Origin: Nocardioides sp. IC4_145 | Lineage (GTDB): Bacteria; Actinomycetota; Actinomycetes; Propionibacteriales; Nocardioidaceae | DNA: 64,000 nt | Assembly (NCBI RefSeq): GCF_011250565.1 | Contig: NZ_JAANMS010000021.1 | Span: 1-64,000, forward strand | Reading direction: 5' to 3' | In this document: piece by piece, positions 34,966 through 43,936 of the stretch | Numbering within the stretch: the first letter of the stretch is position 1 | Layout of the letters: every line of letters starts with the position of its first letter | Translations under genes and position numbers: made by a program | Notes under the pieces: generated by a model | Seen by the model: the letters and a program-made list of their open reading frames with translations, nothing else | Told to the model about the DNA's origin: nothing | Databases searched by the model: none

Positions 34966-35211
34966 ATGAAGATCTACGCGGTGGCGCTGGGAGCTCTCTG
35001 GTTCGTCCCGACCGCCGCACTGGTCACGCTCGTCGGCGTCGGCGGTCTCCTCCTCCACGTCCCAGCGGGCGAGAAGGTCTTCGCCGCCGCGTACTTCGCG
35101 CTGTTCCTCGGCGCGCCGATCGCCGCGGTGCTGACGGTGGTCGTCGTGCCGGTCATCGCGCTCAGCCGGTGGGCCGACCGGCCGGAGCCTGAGGACGGAC
35201 CGCGCTCGTGA
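34966..35211 (+). CDS. Small two-helix membrane protein
   Basis: An 81-residue protein with two or three hydrophobic segments (ALGALWFVPTAALVTLVGVGG, then FAAAYFALFLGAPIAAVLTVV) and an acidic-basic tail. The ATG at 34966 follows GAGGCGGGAG. I do not recognise a family. Codon bias is normal for the window. Confidence 0.6.
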   Translation: MKIYAVALGALWFVPTAALVTLVGVGGLLLHVPAGEKVFAAAYFALFLGAPIAAVLTVVVVPVIALSRWADRPEPEDGPRS

Positions 35212-35376
35212 AGCGCGGGCGGGCCGACCGCGCCCCGGTGCGACGGACCTGAGCCGCCGCACCGCGCAGCCGGTCGCTCGGAAGCCGGAGGTCCTCTCCT
35301 CCGCAGGTACCGACTTCCTGGACCCAGGTACCGCAGGTGGCCCGATGACGCCGACCGCAGGCGATCGGGGTCGAGG

Positions 35377-35991
35377 ATGAGGTCCGTGAGCCCCCTCCTG
35401 CGCGTCCTCTGGTCCGCCCTGGCCGTGGTCGGCGCCAGCCTGTTGCTCGGCGGCCTGACCTCGTGGGCCCAGGACGTGCTGCCCTCTGCGCTTGCGTCGT
35501 TCGCCAACTCGCCCTCCGGCTGGACGGCGCTGACCGCCCTGCTCGTCGCTGCGACGCGGCCGTCACCCGTGACGGGCGCGGTGCTGGGGGTGGTCTCGTT
35601 CGTCGCCCTGGTCCTCGGCTACACCGTCGCCTGCGAGCTGCGCGGGCTCGCCTACGACCCCGTGTTGTGGAGCGTGGTCGGGCTCATCGCCGGCCCGTTC
35701 GTCGGTGTCGCGGCTGCCGCGGTCGTCGGGCCTCGCGCCATCCAGGCCGCGCTCGGCGCGGGCGCCCTCGCGGGCGTCCTGGTCGCGGACGGGATCTACG
35801 GCCTGACCGTCGTGAGCTCCAGCACCAGCCCGGTCTACTGGACCCTGTGCCTCGTGGCCGGTGCCGCCCTGGTCGCGGGCACGGTCACGCGCTTCCGCAC
35901 GCCTGCCGCGGCGGTGGGTGTCGTCGCGAGCGCCGCGGCGGCCACCGCGGTGCTGAGCCTGGGGTACGGCGTGCTCAACGGCGTGTCCTGA
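35377..35991 (+). CDS. DUF6518-like membrane protein
   Basis: A 204-residue integral membrane protein with about six hydrophobic helices and short loops. The opening LLRVLWSALAVVGASLLLGGLTSWAQ and the later NSPSGWTALTALLVAA resemble the actinobacterial DUF6518 group, of unknown function. It is followed by a strong hairpin at 36073-36104, shared with the convergent bluB. Confidence 0.6.
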   Translation: MRSVSPLLRVLWSALAVVGASLLLGGLTSWAQDVLPSALASFANSPSGWTALTALLVAATRPSPVTGAVLGVVSFVALVLGYTVACELRGLAYDPVLWSVVGLIAGPFVGVAAAAVVGPRAIQAALGAGALAGVLVADGIYGLTVVSSSTSPVYWTLCLVAGAALVAGTVTRFRTPAAAVGVVASAAAATAVLSLGYGVLNGVS

Positions 35992-36072
35992 ACCCGCGCC
36001 GGTCCGTCGGTCCGCAGGCCCCGGAGCCCGTGCCGAAGCGCGACCGTGGCACACACGGTGGCGAGATGAGGT

Positions 36073-36104
36073 GAACCGCCGGGGTCTCGGGTCCCCGGCG
36101 GTTC
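36073..36104. terminator. Bidirectional hairpin terminator
   Basis: GAACCGCCGGGG (36073-36084) and CCCCGGCGGTTC (36093-36104) form a perfect 12-bp stem with an 8-base loop between the convergent DUF6518-like gene and bluB. There is no U-run, as is usual in high-GC actinobacteria. Confidence 0.8.
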
Positions 36105-36139
36105 GATGACCACCGTAGCCGCGTTCGGCGTGAGAAGGC

Positions 36140-36793
36140 TCAAGAACTCCGCAACACCTCCTCAAGCTCAGCCGCGGCCGTCCCGTACGCCTCGTCGTGG
36201 ACGACGAGCGGGCGGCGCGAGCGCCAGCCGAACCGCTCGAGGTCGGGCACGTCGGGCAGCTCGTCGACCTCGCCGACGCACAGCCACGCCACGGGTCGGA
36301 CGTGCGCGGGGAAGCCGACGAGGTCGGCGAGCACCTCCTCCCGGTAGAAGCTGACCCAGCCGACGCCGAGCCCCTCCGCGGTCGCGGCGAGCCAGAGGTT
36401 CTGGATGGCCAGGCACACCGAGTACAGCCCCGTGTCGGCGATGGCGTGGCGACCGAGGACGTGCCGGCCGGCGGTGGTCGGGTCGTAGCCGACGACCAGG
36501 CCCAGACCGGACTCGACGATCCCCTCGACCTTGATGCGCGAGAACCTCGCCGCGCGCTCCGGGTCGTCCGCGAGCGAGGCGGCGAAGACCTCGCGCTCCG
36601 AGGCGACGTGGTCGCGGAACGCCGCCAGCCGGGCCGGGTGGCGGACGGTCACGAAGACCCAGGGCTGCGACATGCCGACGCTGGGCGCCAGGTTCGCGGC
36701 CTCGAGGATGCGGGCGAGGGCGTCCTCGGACGGCGGGCCGGTGAACTCCGCGCGGGTGTCGCGGCGTCGGGCGATCGCGTCGTACAGGTCCAT
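36140..36793 (-). CDS. bluB: 5,6-dimethylbenzimidazole synthase BluB
   Basis: A 217-residue flavin destructase of the nitroreductase fold. It consumes reduced FMN and oxygen to make 5,6-dimethylbenzimidazole, the lower ligand of B12. Family markers are the opening RRRDTRAEFTG, LEAANLAPSVGMSQPW, GLGVGWVSFYRE and the PVAWLCVGEVDELPDVPDLE tail typical of BluB rather than drug nitroreductases. It starts one base after the cobM stop, last in the cobG-cobH-cobIJ-cobM-bluB operon, and therefore under the riboswitch at 40650-40812. Confidence 0.92.
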   Translation of the reverse strand: MDLYDAIARRRDTRAEFTGPPSEDALARILEAANLAPSVGMSQPWVFVTVRHPARLAAFRDHVASEREVFAASLADDPERAARFSRIKVEGIVESGLGLVVGYDPTTAGRHVLGRHAIADTGLYSVCLAIQNLWLAATAEGLGVGWVSFYREEVLADLVGFPAHVRPVAWLCVGEVDELPDVPDLERFGWRSRRPLVVHDEAYGTAAAELEEVLRSS

Positions 36794-36794
36794 G

Positions 36795-37556
36795 TCACCG
36801 CCTCCGCTCGCGCCCGGCGCTGTAGAGGAACGACTCCCCGCCGTCGCGGCCGGCGCCGAGGGCGCGGCCGACGAGGATGACCGCCGCCTGGCGCAGGCCG
36901 GCGCGCTCGACGTGGTCCGCGATCGAGCCGGCGGTCCCCCGCAGGACGAGCTCCTCCGGCTGGCTGGCGCGGTGCACGACGACCACCGGGCAGTCCTCCC
37001 CCACGACCGGCGCTAGCTCGGTCATCAGCTCGCGGGTGCGGGTGATCGCCAGGTGCAGCACCAGCGTGGCGCCGGTGGCGGCGAAGTCGACGAGCGACTC
37101 CCCCTCCCCCATCGGCGTCGACCGGGCGCGGGTGCGGGTGAGCACGACCGACTGGGCGACGTGCGGGACGGTCAGCTCGTGGCCGACGAGCGCGGCCGCA
37201 GCGGCGTACGCCGGCACGCCCGGCGTGACCTCCCAGCCGACCTCCGCTGCGTCGAGGCGCCGGGTCTGCTCGTGGAGCGCGGAGTAGAGCGACGGGTCGC
37301 CGGAGGTGAGCCGCACGACCTGCTCCCTCGCCCGCGCGCCCGCGACGAGGTGGGCGGTGATCGCGTCGAGGTCGAGGTCCTGGGTGTCGACCAGCCGCGC
37401 GCGGGGGCCGCAGTGGGCGAGCACGTCGGGGTCGAGGTACGTGCCCGGGTAGAGCACCAGGTCGGCCTCGGCCAGCAGCCGCGCGGCCCGGAGCGTCAGC
37501 AGGTCGGCCGCGCCGGGTCCGGCGCCGACGAACCGGACCGGGAAGCAGCCGGTCAC
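36795..37556 (-). CDS. cobM: Precorrin-4 C11-methyltransferase CobM
   Basis: A 253-residue SAM-dependent enzyme that methylates C11 of precorrin-4. Motifs: VRFVGAGPGAADLLTLRAARLL (residues 7-28), LYPGTYLDP, RLTSGDPSLYSALHEQ, GVPAYAAAAALVGHELTVPH. Length is normal. The GTG overlaps the cobIJ stop (GTGA). An upstream open extension belongs to the overlapping frame and is not used. Confidence 0.94.
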   Translation of the reverse strand: MTGCFPVRFVGAGPGAADLLTLRAARLLAEADLVLYPGTYLDPDVLAHCGPRARLVDTQDLDLDAITAHLVAGARAREQVVRLTSGDPSLYSALHEQTRRLDAAEVGWEVTPGVPAYAAAAALVGHELTVPHVAQSVVLTRTRARSTPMGEGESLVDFAATGATLVLHLAITRTRELMTELAPVVGEDCPVVVVHRASQPEELVLRGTAGSIADHVERAGLRQAAVILVGRALGAGRDGGESFLYSAGRERRR

Positions 37557-39067
37557 CAGACGTACCTCGGCGTCCACACGCCCGCCGGCGACACCCGGGT
37601 CGAGGACGCGCCGACGATCAGCAGGCACTTCATGTCGATGGTGGCGGGGTCGAGCTCGCCGAGCGTGGTGACGGTCAGCGACTCCTCGGCCCGCCCGACG
37701 TCCCGGCCGACGACGACCACCGTCTCCGGCGACCGGTGCTCCAGCAGCACGCGCCGCGCGGTCGCGACCTGGTTGGTCCGGGTCCGCGAGGCCGGGTTGT
37801 AGACCGCCAGCACGAGGTCGGCCTCGGCGATCGCGCGCAGTCGCTTCTCCACGACCTCCCAGGGCTTGAGCCGGTCCGAGAGGCTCACCACCGCGAAGTC
37901 CGCCCCGACCGGCGCGCCCGCCCGCGCGGCGACGGCCTGCACCGCGCTGACCCCGGGCAGCACGCGCACCGGCACGGCGGCGTACGCCGGGTCCTCGGCA
38001 GCCTCGAAGACGGCCGCGGCCATCCCGAACACCCCGGCGTCGCCGCCCGAGACGACGGCGACCCGCTCCCCGCGGCGAGCCAGGTCCAGGGCCAGCCGAG
38101 CCCGGTCGACCTCGACGGTGTTGCCCGACGCGTGTCGGGTCAGGCCGGCCCGCTGCGGGACGCGGGCGACGTACGGCCCGTAGCCGACGACGTGGTCGAC
38201 CTGCGCCAGCGCGGCGGACACCTCGGGCGTCAGCCACCCCTCCGGCCCCGGTCCGAGGCCGACGACGAGCAGCTCGGCCGCGCCCTCGGACGGCGGCGGA
38301 GCGGCCGCGGGAGCAGGAACGGCGAGGTCGCGGGAGCGACGACCGTTGCGGCTGTCGCCGGTCACGACGACCAGCGAGAAGTAGGGCACCGAGGCGGGGT
38401 CGACCTCGGCCACCGGCCGCCACTGCTCCTCGGGCATCGAGGCCCGCTCGACGTACAACGCGTGGTCGAGGCGACCGGCCTCGAGCAGGGCACGGCGGAC
38501 GGCGGGGAAGGTGCGGCCGAGCTTCATGATCACCGCGCCGTCGGTGTCGGCCAGGCGGCGGGCGAGCTCCGGCTCCGGCAACGTGCCCGGCAGCACGGTC
38601 AGCACGTCGGTCTGCCGGACCAGCGGGCTCGCGACCGTCGCCGTCGCGGCCAGGAAGGCCGGGACGCCGGGCACGACCTCGGCCTCGTAGCGGGCGGCGA
38701 GCCGGTCGTGCATGTACATGTACGACCCGTAGAACAGCGGGTCGCCCTCGGCGAGCAGCACGACGTCGCGACCGGCGTCGAGGTGCGTGGCCAGCCGCGC
38801 GGCCGAGGCCTCGTAGAACTCCGCGATCGCGCCGGCGTAGCCGCCCGGGTGGTCGGTCGTCCCGGTCGTCACGGGGTAGGTCAGCTCCTCCTCGACGACG
38901 CCCGCGGGGATGAGCTCGGCGGCGATGCGGCGGGCGTTGGAGCGCTTGCCGGCGGCGGCGTGGTACGCCACCACGTCGGCCTGCTCGATGAGCCGGGCGG
39001 CCTTGCGCGTGATCAGCTCGGGGTCGCCCGGGCCCACGCCGACGCCGGCGAAGCGACCGGTCCTCAT
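37553..39067 (-). CDS. cobIJ: Fused precorrin-2 C20- and precorrin-3B C17-methyltransferase CobIJ
   Basis: A 504-residue fusion. The N-terminal ~250 residues are CobI (GVGVGPGDPELITRKAARLI, LLAEGDPLFYGSYMYMHDRL). After a Pro/Ala linker (AVPAPAAAPPP), CobJ follows (VVGLGPGPEGWLTPEV, VVSGGDAGVFGMAAAVFE, VYNPASRTRTNQ). The first adds the C20 methyl; the second contracts the ring with C17 methylation. The same fusion is known in Mycobacterium. ATG 39067 overlaps the cobH stop. Confidence 0.95.
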   Translation of the reverse strand: MRTGRFAGVGVGPGDPELITRKAARLIEQADVVAYHAAAGKRSNARRIAAELIPAGVVEEELTYPVTTGTTDHPGGYAGAIAEFYEASAARLATHLDAGRDVVLLAEGDPLFYGSYMYMHDRLAARYEAEVVPGVPAFLAATATVASPLVRQTDVLTVLPGTLPEPELARRLADTDGAVIMKLGRTFPAVRRALLEAGRLDHALYVERASMPEEQWRPVAEVDPASVPYFSLVVVTGDSRNGRRSRDLAVPAPAAAPPPSEGAAELLVVGLGPGPEGWLTPEVSAALAQVDHVVGYGPYVARVPQRAGLTRHASGNTVEVDRARLALDLARRGERVAVVSGGDAGVFGMAAAVFEAAEDPAYAAVPVRVLPGVSAVQAVAARAGAPVGADFAVVSLSDRLKPWEVVEKRLRAIAEADLVLAVYNPASRTRTNQVATARRVLLEHRSPETVVVVGRDVGRAEESLTVTTLGELDPATIDMKCLLIVGASSTRVSPAGVWTPRYVW

Positions 39068-39735
39068 TCCTCCTCCTGGGCGATCGCGTTCAGCGCGGAC
39101 GAGGTCATCGCCGAGCCCCCGCGCCGGCCGCGCACGGTGACGAACGGGACGTCGATCCCGTGGTCGGTCGCGAGGTCGACGAGCGCCTGCTTGGACTCGG
39201 CGGCGCCGATGAACCCGACCGGGCAGCCCACGATCGCCGCGGGCCGGGGCGCGCCGTCGACGAGCATCTCGAGCAGGTGGAAGAGCGCGGTCGGGGCGTT
39301 GCCGATCGCGACGACGGCCCCGTCCAGGCGCGGCTCCCACAAGGAGACGGCCGCCGCCGTGCGGGTGGTCCCCCACTCCGCGGCCAGGGCCGGCACCCGC
39401 GGGTCCTCGAGCAGGCAGAGCACTTCGTTCTGAGCCGGCAGCCGGGTGCGGGTGACCCCGCGGACCACCATCGTCGCGTCGCAGAGGATCGGAGCCCCGG
39501 CCTCGAGCGCCGCGCGGGCCGCCGGCACCAGCCGCGGGTCGACCGCGAGGTCGTCGGCGAGGTCGACCTGGCCGCTGCCGTGGATCATCCGCACCGCGAG
39601 CCGCTCCGCGCTCGGCGGCACTGCGGACAGGTCCGCCTCGCGGCGGATCGTGGCGAACGAGTCGCGGTAGATGTCGGCACCGCGGTCGACGTACGCGTAG
39701 TGCCGGCGGGGCCGGCTGGGCGAGTGCGTGGTCAC
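39064..39735 (-). CDS. cobH: Precorrin-8X methylmutase CobH
   Basis: A 223-residue isomerase that moves the C11 methyl to C12, giving hydrogenobyrinate. Signature elements: SFATIRREADLSAVPPSAERLAVRMIHGSGQ with the catalytic histidine (near residue 52), CDATMVVRGVTR, AIGNAPTALFHLLEML and PAAIVGCPVGFIGAAESKQAL. GTG start at 39735 overlaps the cobG stop. Length is normal. Confidence 0.95.
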   Translation of the reverse strand: MTTHSPSRPRRHYAYVDRGADIYRDSFATIRREADLSAVPPSAERLAVRMIHGSGQVDLADDLAVDPRLVPAARAALEAGAPILCDATMVVRGVTRTRLPAQNEVLCLLEDPRVPALAAEWGTTRTAAAVSLWEPRLDGAVVAIGNAPTALFHLLEMLVDGAPRPAAIVGCPVGFIGAAESKQALVDLATDHGIDVPFVTVRGRRGGSAMTSSALNAIAQEEE

Positions 39736-40574
39736 GGGGTCTCCTCGGGGATCAGGACGCCACGCCACGGCGTGGCGACGAGGGCAGGGGCGGCGGCGGT
39801 GAGGCGCGCGACGGCGGACCGGTCGAGGCCGGCGGCGGGCACCGGCTCGTGGACGCCACCGGGCACGGCGCCGTACGGCAGGGGTGGGGCGGGCGGCGGG
39901 AGGCCGGGGTCGGGCGGCCGTGGCTCGACGAGGGGTGCCGGCAGCTCGGCGACGTGCCAGGCGGCGCCCCGCCCGTCGCCGCGACGGTCGAGGAAGAGCC
40001 GCGCCAGGTCGAGGAGGGCCGCCGGGGCGTCGGCCAGCGTGACGACCGGGCCCCACCCCTGACCGACGCGGAGCTGGCCCCGGTCGGCGTCGAGCGCGAC
40101 CAGTCCGAGGTCGCAGGACCGGTCGAGGAAGTCACCACGGTCGTCGAGGGCGTGCAGGAACCGCCCGGGGAGCGCGCCCAGCCGCGGATCGGCGCGGATC
40201 CGCTGGTCCAGCTCGCGCAGCACCGGACGCAGGTCGGCGCGGCCACCGGCCAGGCCGGTCTGCGGCGAGACCATCAGGTTGCGGGCGAGGTCGTGGGTGC
40301 GGCTTGGCAGCAGGCCGGTCGCCTCCGTCGCGGCGAGCACGTCGGGCCGCAGCCGATCCGTGCCTGGCTCGGCCGGGAACGCCCGCACCTGCAGGTTGGC
40401 CCGGCCGGTCACGTGCACCCGCCCGTCGCCGTACCGCTCCGCCACCTCGACGAGCGCCAGCAGCGAGGAGGACGACACCCGCCCACCGGGCAGCCGGAGA
40501 CGCACCAGCAGCCCGTCGTCGGCGGGCCACGGGCGCAGGACGCCGGGGCAGCGGTCAGGTCGTTGCCGGTCCAC
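39732..40574 (-). CDS. cobG: Precorrin-3B synthase CobG (short form)
   Basis: A 280-residue sulfite-reductase-like protein that should use oxygen to hydroxylate C20 and form the gamma-lactone of precorrin-3B. It starts RPDRCPGVLRPWPADDG, then VHVTGRANLQVRAF and RNLMVSPQTGL, the ferredoxin-like half-domain pattern. I start at GTG 40574, with AAGGTGAG about 6 bases upstream. Only two cysteines are present and no CxnC/Cx3C iron-sulfur set is seen, so it is shorter than the biochemically studied enzyme. First gene after a cobalamin riboswitch. Confidence 0.82.
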   Translation of the reverse strand: MDRQRPDRCPGVLRPWPADDGLLVRLRLPGGRVSSSSLLALVEVAERYGDGRVHVTGRANLQVRAFPAEPGTDRLRPDVLAATEATGLLPSRTHDLARNLMVSPQTGLAGGRADLRPVLRELDQRIRADPRLGALPGRFLHALDDRGDFLDRSCDLGLVALDADRGQLRVGQGWGPVVTLADAPAALLDLARLFLDRRGDGRGAAWHVAELPAPLVEPRPPDPGLPPPAPPLPYGAVPGGVHEPVPAAGLDRSAVARLTAAAPALVATPWRGVLIPEETP

Positions 40575-40649
40575 GGGGTGCTCACCTTGCTCGGAGTCGG
40601 GGTCCGGAACGCGAGACCCACCTCGACCCGACGACGGGCGTCGTCGAGG

Positions 40650-40812
40650 CCAGCAGGTCTTCGGACTCGGATCGACCGGGCGCGGACGCCTTCCCAGGGC
40701 CCGAGGGCTCCAGTGGCTGCCGTTGCCGGCGTGTCCGTCCCGTCCCCTCACCGCTGCGCGTCAGCTCCGGATTCGCACCGGATTCCCTGACTCCACGTGG
40801 AGTACGACTGGC
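40650..40812 (-). ncRNA. Cobalamin riboswitch upstream of cobG-cobH-cobIJ-cobM-bluB
   Basis: On the minus strand: GGGAATCCGGTGCGAATCC, GCGCAGCGGTGAG, a variable arm, CCACTGGAGCC and CCCTGGGAAGG, then the B12 box AGTCCGAAGACCTGC (plus-strand 40653-40667). A -10 TAGGGT (plus-strand 40826-40821) lies just upstream. A small hairpin (GACGAC-type stem at 40629-40646) lies between the B12 box and the cobG ribosome-binding site and may be part of the expression platform. Confidence 0.93.
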
Positions 40813-41047
40813 TGTGCGGGACCCTAGCGGGTCCTCCCGGGCACCCGCGCGACCGGCTCGACCCTCGGGCGCGCCGCACCTGATCGTCGACGTCCGCGGA
40901 CGACGTCGGGGTGCGATGGGGTCCAGCACCCATCTTCGGTCCGGACGGGCCACATCGGTCAGGAGCACCGCGCGTGCGGCCGTAGCCTTGAGGGCACTGG
41001 GCCCAAGCCCACGTCGCCGTCGGACCCATGCGGGAGGACCCTCACTC

Positions 41048-43936
41048 GTGCTGCTGCTGATCGTCGCTCTGCTCGCGGCGGCAGCGCTGTCCCCGTGGGT
41101 GCTGCTGCGTGGTGGACCCCGCTCCTTCCTCGCGCTCGCCCTGGTCCCCCTCGTCGGCACCGGGTACGTCGCGTTGCAGGCCCCCGACGTGCTCGACGGC
41201 GGGATGCTCGTCGAGGTCCATCCCTGGGTCGGCTCCATCGGCATGGACATCGCGTTCGCGATGGGCACCCTGCAATGGGTCATGGCGCTGGTCGTGCTCG
41301 GCATCGGCGCACTGGTCCTCGCCTACTGCGCGTGGTACTTCGAAGCCGGCGCCACCGGCGTCCCGCGCTTCGGTGGCGTGCTCGTCGCGTTCATCGGCGC
41401 GATGCTCGGGCTGGTCCTCGCCGACGACCTCCTGGTGCTCTACGTCTTCTGGGAGCTCACCACCGTCTTCTCGTTCCTGCTGATCGGGCACGACTCCGAC
41501 CGCCGCAGCAGCCGCCGTGCGGCGATCCAGGCGCTCGTGGTCACGACCTTCGGCGGGCTGGTGCTGCTCGTCGGCGCGATCGTGCTCGGCCACCAGGCAG
41601 GCACCTTCCGGATCAGCGAGATCCTCGCCGACCCGCCCAGCGGCACCGCGGTCACCGTCGCGGTCCACCTCCTGCTGGTCGGCGCGGTGAGCAAGTCCGC
41701 GCTCCTGCCCTTCCACTTCTGGCTCCCCGCCGCGATGGCCGCCCCCACGCCGGTGAGCGCCTACCTCCACGCCGCGTCGATGGTGAAGGCCGGCGTCTAC
41801 CTCGTCGCGCTCCTCGCCCCCGCCTTCGCCGACGTCGCCGGCTGGCGCGCGGTCCTGCTGACCCTCGGCGTCGCCACGATGGTGCTCGGGGGCGTCCGCG
41901 CCCTGCGGCAGCACGACCTCAAGCTGCTGCTCGCCTACGGCACGGTCAGCCAGCTCGGCTTCCTGGTCCTGGTGCTCGGCACCGGCACGCGCAGCGCGGT
42001 GATGGCGGGCCTCGCGCTGCTGCTGGCGCACGCGCTGTTCAAGGCCACGCTGTTCCTCACCGTCGGCGTCATCGACCACAGCACCGGGACCCGCGACCTG
42101 CGCCGGCTCAGCGGGCTCGGCCGGCGGATGCCGGCCCTGGCGGTCGCCGCGACGCTCGCCGCCGCGTCGATGGCCGGTCTCCCCCCGCTGCTGGGGTACG
42201 TCGCCAAGGAGAGCGTCCTCGTCGCGCTCGTCGACGTGGCGAAGAAGGGCGACGGCACCGGCATGGGCCAGCTGAGCGGCTGGCTCCTCGTGGCCGGCGC
42301 GGTCCTCGGCTCGGTGCTCACGGCGGCGTACTCCGCCCGCTTCGTCTGGGGCGCGTTCGGCAACCGCCTCGACGCCGCCGGCGGTGACCCCGTCGAGGTG
42401 CACCGTCCGGCGGCCGCGTTCGTCGCGGCCCCCGTCGCCCTGGGGGCGCTGTCGCTGGTCCTCGGCGGCCTGGGCGGGCCGCTCACCCACGCGCTCGAGG
42501 GCCACACCGACCTGCTGCCGGCCGGGGTGCACGAGCCGGAGCTGACCCTGTGGCACGGCGTGGGGCTGCCCCTGCTGCTGACCGCGATCTCCCTCGGCGT
42601 CGGGGCCCTGCTGTTCGTCGCCCGCGAGCCGGTCGCGCGCCTGCAGGCCCGGTTCGTGCACGACTGGAGCCTCGAGCACACGTACCGCAGCGGGATGCGC
42701 CTGCTCGACCGGAGCGCCGTCGAGCTGACCGGTGTCGTGCAGCGCGGCTCGGCCGCGGCGTACCTCGGGATCATCCTGCTGGTCGTCGTCATCGTCCCGG
42801 GCTCGGCGATGGTCCGCGGCCTCGGCGACCTGCGCGTCCGCGCCTGGGACACCCCGGTCCAGGCCGTCATCGGCGTGGTGGTCGTGATCGCGGCGATCAT
42901 GACGGCCCGGTCGCGCCGGCGGATCCGCGCGGTGCTGCTGGTCGGGGTGACCGGCTACGGCACGGCACTGCTCTTCGTCGTGCACGGCGCGCCCGACCTC
43001 GCGCTGACCCAGGCTCTCGTCGAGACGCTGACGGTGGTGGTCTTCGTGCTCGCGCTGCGCCGGCTGCCGGAGTACTTCACCGACCGCCCGCTCAGCCGGC
43101 AGCGCTACGCCCGGGCCGCGATCGGCCTCGCCGTCGGCGTCGCCTGCGCGGGCTTCCTGCTCGTGGCTGCGACGGCGCGCACCGCCGACCCGGTCTCGGC
43201 GGCGTTGCCGCAGGAGGCGGTCGACTTCGGCGGCGGCAAGAACATCGTCAACGTGATCCTGGTCGACACCCGTGCCTGGGACACCCTCGGCGAGATCACC
43301 GTGCTGATCGCCGCCGCGACGGGCGTCGCGAGCCTCATCTTCATCAACACGCGCGGCACCGAGATCCGCCGCGTGCACGAGATCCCCTACCCGACCTCGG
43401 TGAAGAAGGTGCCGACCGCCCCCGGCCGGCGCGCCTGGCTGCCCGGATCGCGGACGCTGCCGCCGGAGAAGCGCTCGATCATCTTCGAGGTGATGACCCG
43501 GCTGGTCTTCCACACCCTCGTCGTCATCTCGATCTACCTGCTGCTCGCCGGGCACAACGCGCCGGGCGGCGGCTTCGCCGCCGGCATGACCACCGGGCTC
43601 GCGCTGGTGGTGCGCTACCTCGCGGGCGGACGCTACGAGCTCAACGAGGCCGCGCCGGTCGACGCCGGCCGCCTGATCGGGTCGGGCCTGGCGATCGCCG
43701 CCCTGGCCGCGGTGGTCCCGATGGCGTTCGGCGGCGAGGTGCTGCAGTCGGCCGTCTTCGACGTGCCGCTCGGCCCGCTCGGCAAGCTGCACCTGGTGAC
43801 CTCGGTCGGCTTCGACATCGGCGTCTACCTGGTGGTGGTCGGACTGGTCCTCGACCTGCTGCGCGCGCTCGGCTCCCACATCGACCGCGACATCCAGCGC
43901 GCGCTGCGCGAGGCCGAGGAGGCGAGCACCGCGTGA
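41048..43936 (+). CDS. mrpA: Mrp Na+/H+ antiporter subunit A (with MrpB domain)
   Basis: A 962-residue membrane protein. The first two thirds are the NuoL-like MrpA core: ELTTVFSFLLIGHD, SKSALLPFHFWLPAAM with the conserved lysine, YLHAASMVKAGVYL, and AYGTVSQLGF. From about residue 800 it carries an MrpB-type domain (FHTLVVISIYLLLAGHNAPGGGFAAG), so B is fused. It exchanges sodium for protons and needs all Mrp subunits. GTG 41048 follows GGAGGA; a -10 TAGCCT lies at 40983. First of six overlapping genes. Confidence 0.93.
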   Translation: MLLLIVALLAAAALSPWVLLRGGPRSFLALALVPLVGTGYVALQAPDVLDGGMLVEVHPWVGSIGMDIAFAMGTLQWVMALVVLGIGALVLAYCAWYFEAGATGVPRFGGVLVAFIGAMLGLVLADDLLVLYVFWELTTVFSFLLIGHDSDRRSSRRAAIQALVVTTFGGLVLLVGAIVLGHQAGTFRISEILADPPSGTAVTVAVHLLLVGAVSKSALLPFHFWLPAAMAAPTPVSAYLHAASMVKAGVYLVALLAPAFADVAGWRAVLLTLGVATMVLGGVRALRQHDLKLLLAYGTVSQLGFLVLVLGTGTRSAVMAGLALLLAHALFKATLFLTVGVIDHSTGTRDLRRLSGLGRRMPALAVAATLAAASMAGLPPLLGYVAKESVLVALVDVAKKGDGTGMGQLSGWLLVAGAVLGSVLTAAYSARFVWGAFGNRLDAAGGDPVEVHRPAAAFVAAPVALGALSLVLGGLGGPLTHALEGHTDLLPAGVHEPELTLWHGVGLPLLLTAISLGVGALLFVAREPVARLQARFVHDWSLEHTYRSGMRLLDRSAVELTGVVQRGSAAAYLGIILLVVVIVPGSAMVRGLGDLRVRAWDTPVQAVIGVVVVIAAIMTARSRRRIRAVLLVGVTGYGTALLFVVHGAPDLALTQALVETLTVVVFVLALRRLPEYFTDRPLSRQRYARAAIGLAVGVACAGFLLVAATARTADPVSAALPQEAVDFGGGKNIVNVILVDTRAWDTLGEITVLIAAATGVASLIFINTRGTEIRRVHEIPYPTSVKKVPTAPGRRAWLPGSRTLPPEKRSIIFEVMTRLVFHTLVVISIYLLLAGHNAPGGGFAAGMTTGLALVVRYLAGGRYELNEAAPVDAGRLIGSGLAIAALAAVVPMAFGGEVLQSAVFDVPLGPLGKLHLVTSVGFDIGVYLVVVGLVLDLLRALGSHIDRDIQRALREAEEASTA

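Noticed and set aside
34377..35376. A gas vesicle cluster around the GvpA-like gene
   Set aside because: Neighbours are small membrane proteins and a glycosidase; no GvpN ATPase, GvpF/L or GvpK pattern was seen.
40618..40630. A single CCACCTCGACCC sequence near the third riboswitch, like the 22-bp repeat core
   Set aside because: Only 12 bases match, one copy, no 22-bp periodicity; chance similarity in GC-rich DNA is plausible.
41042..43879. A 945-residue minus-strand open frame
   Set aside because: Antisense to mrpA, hydrophilic low-complexity composition; mrpA motifs are on the plus strand.
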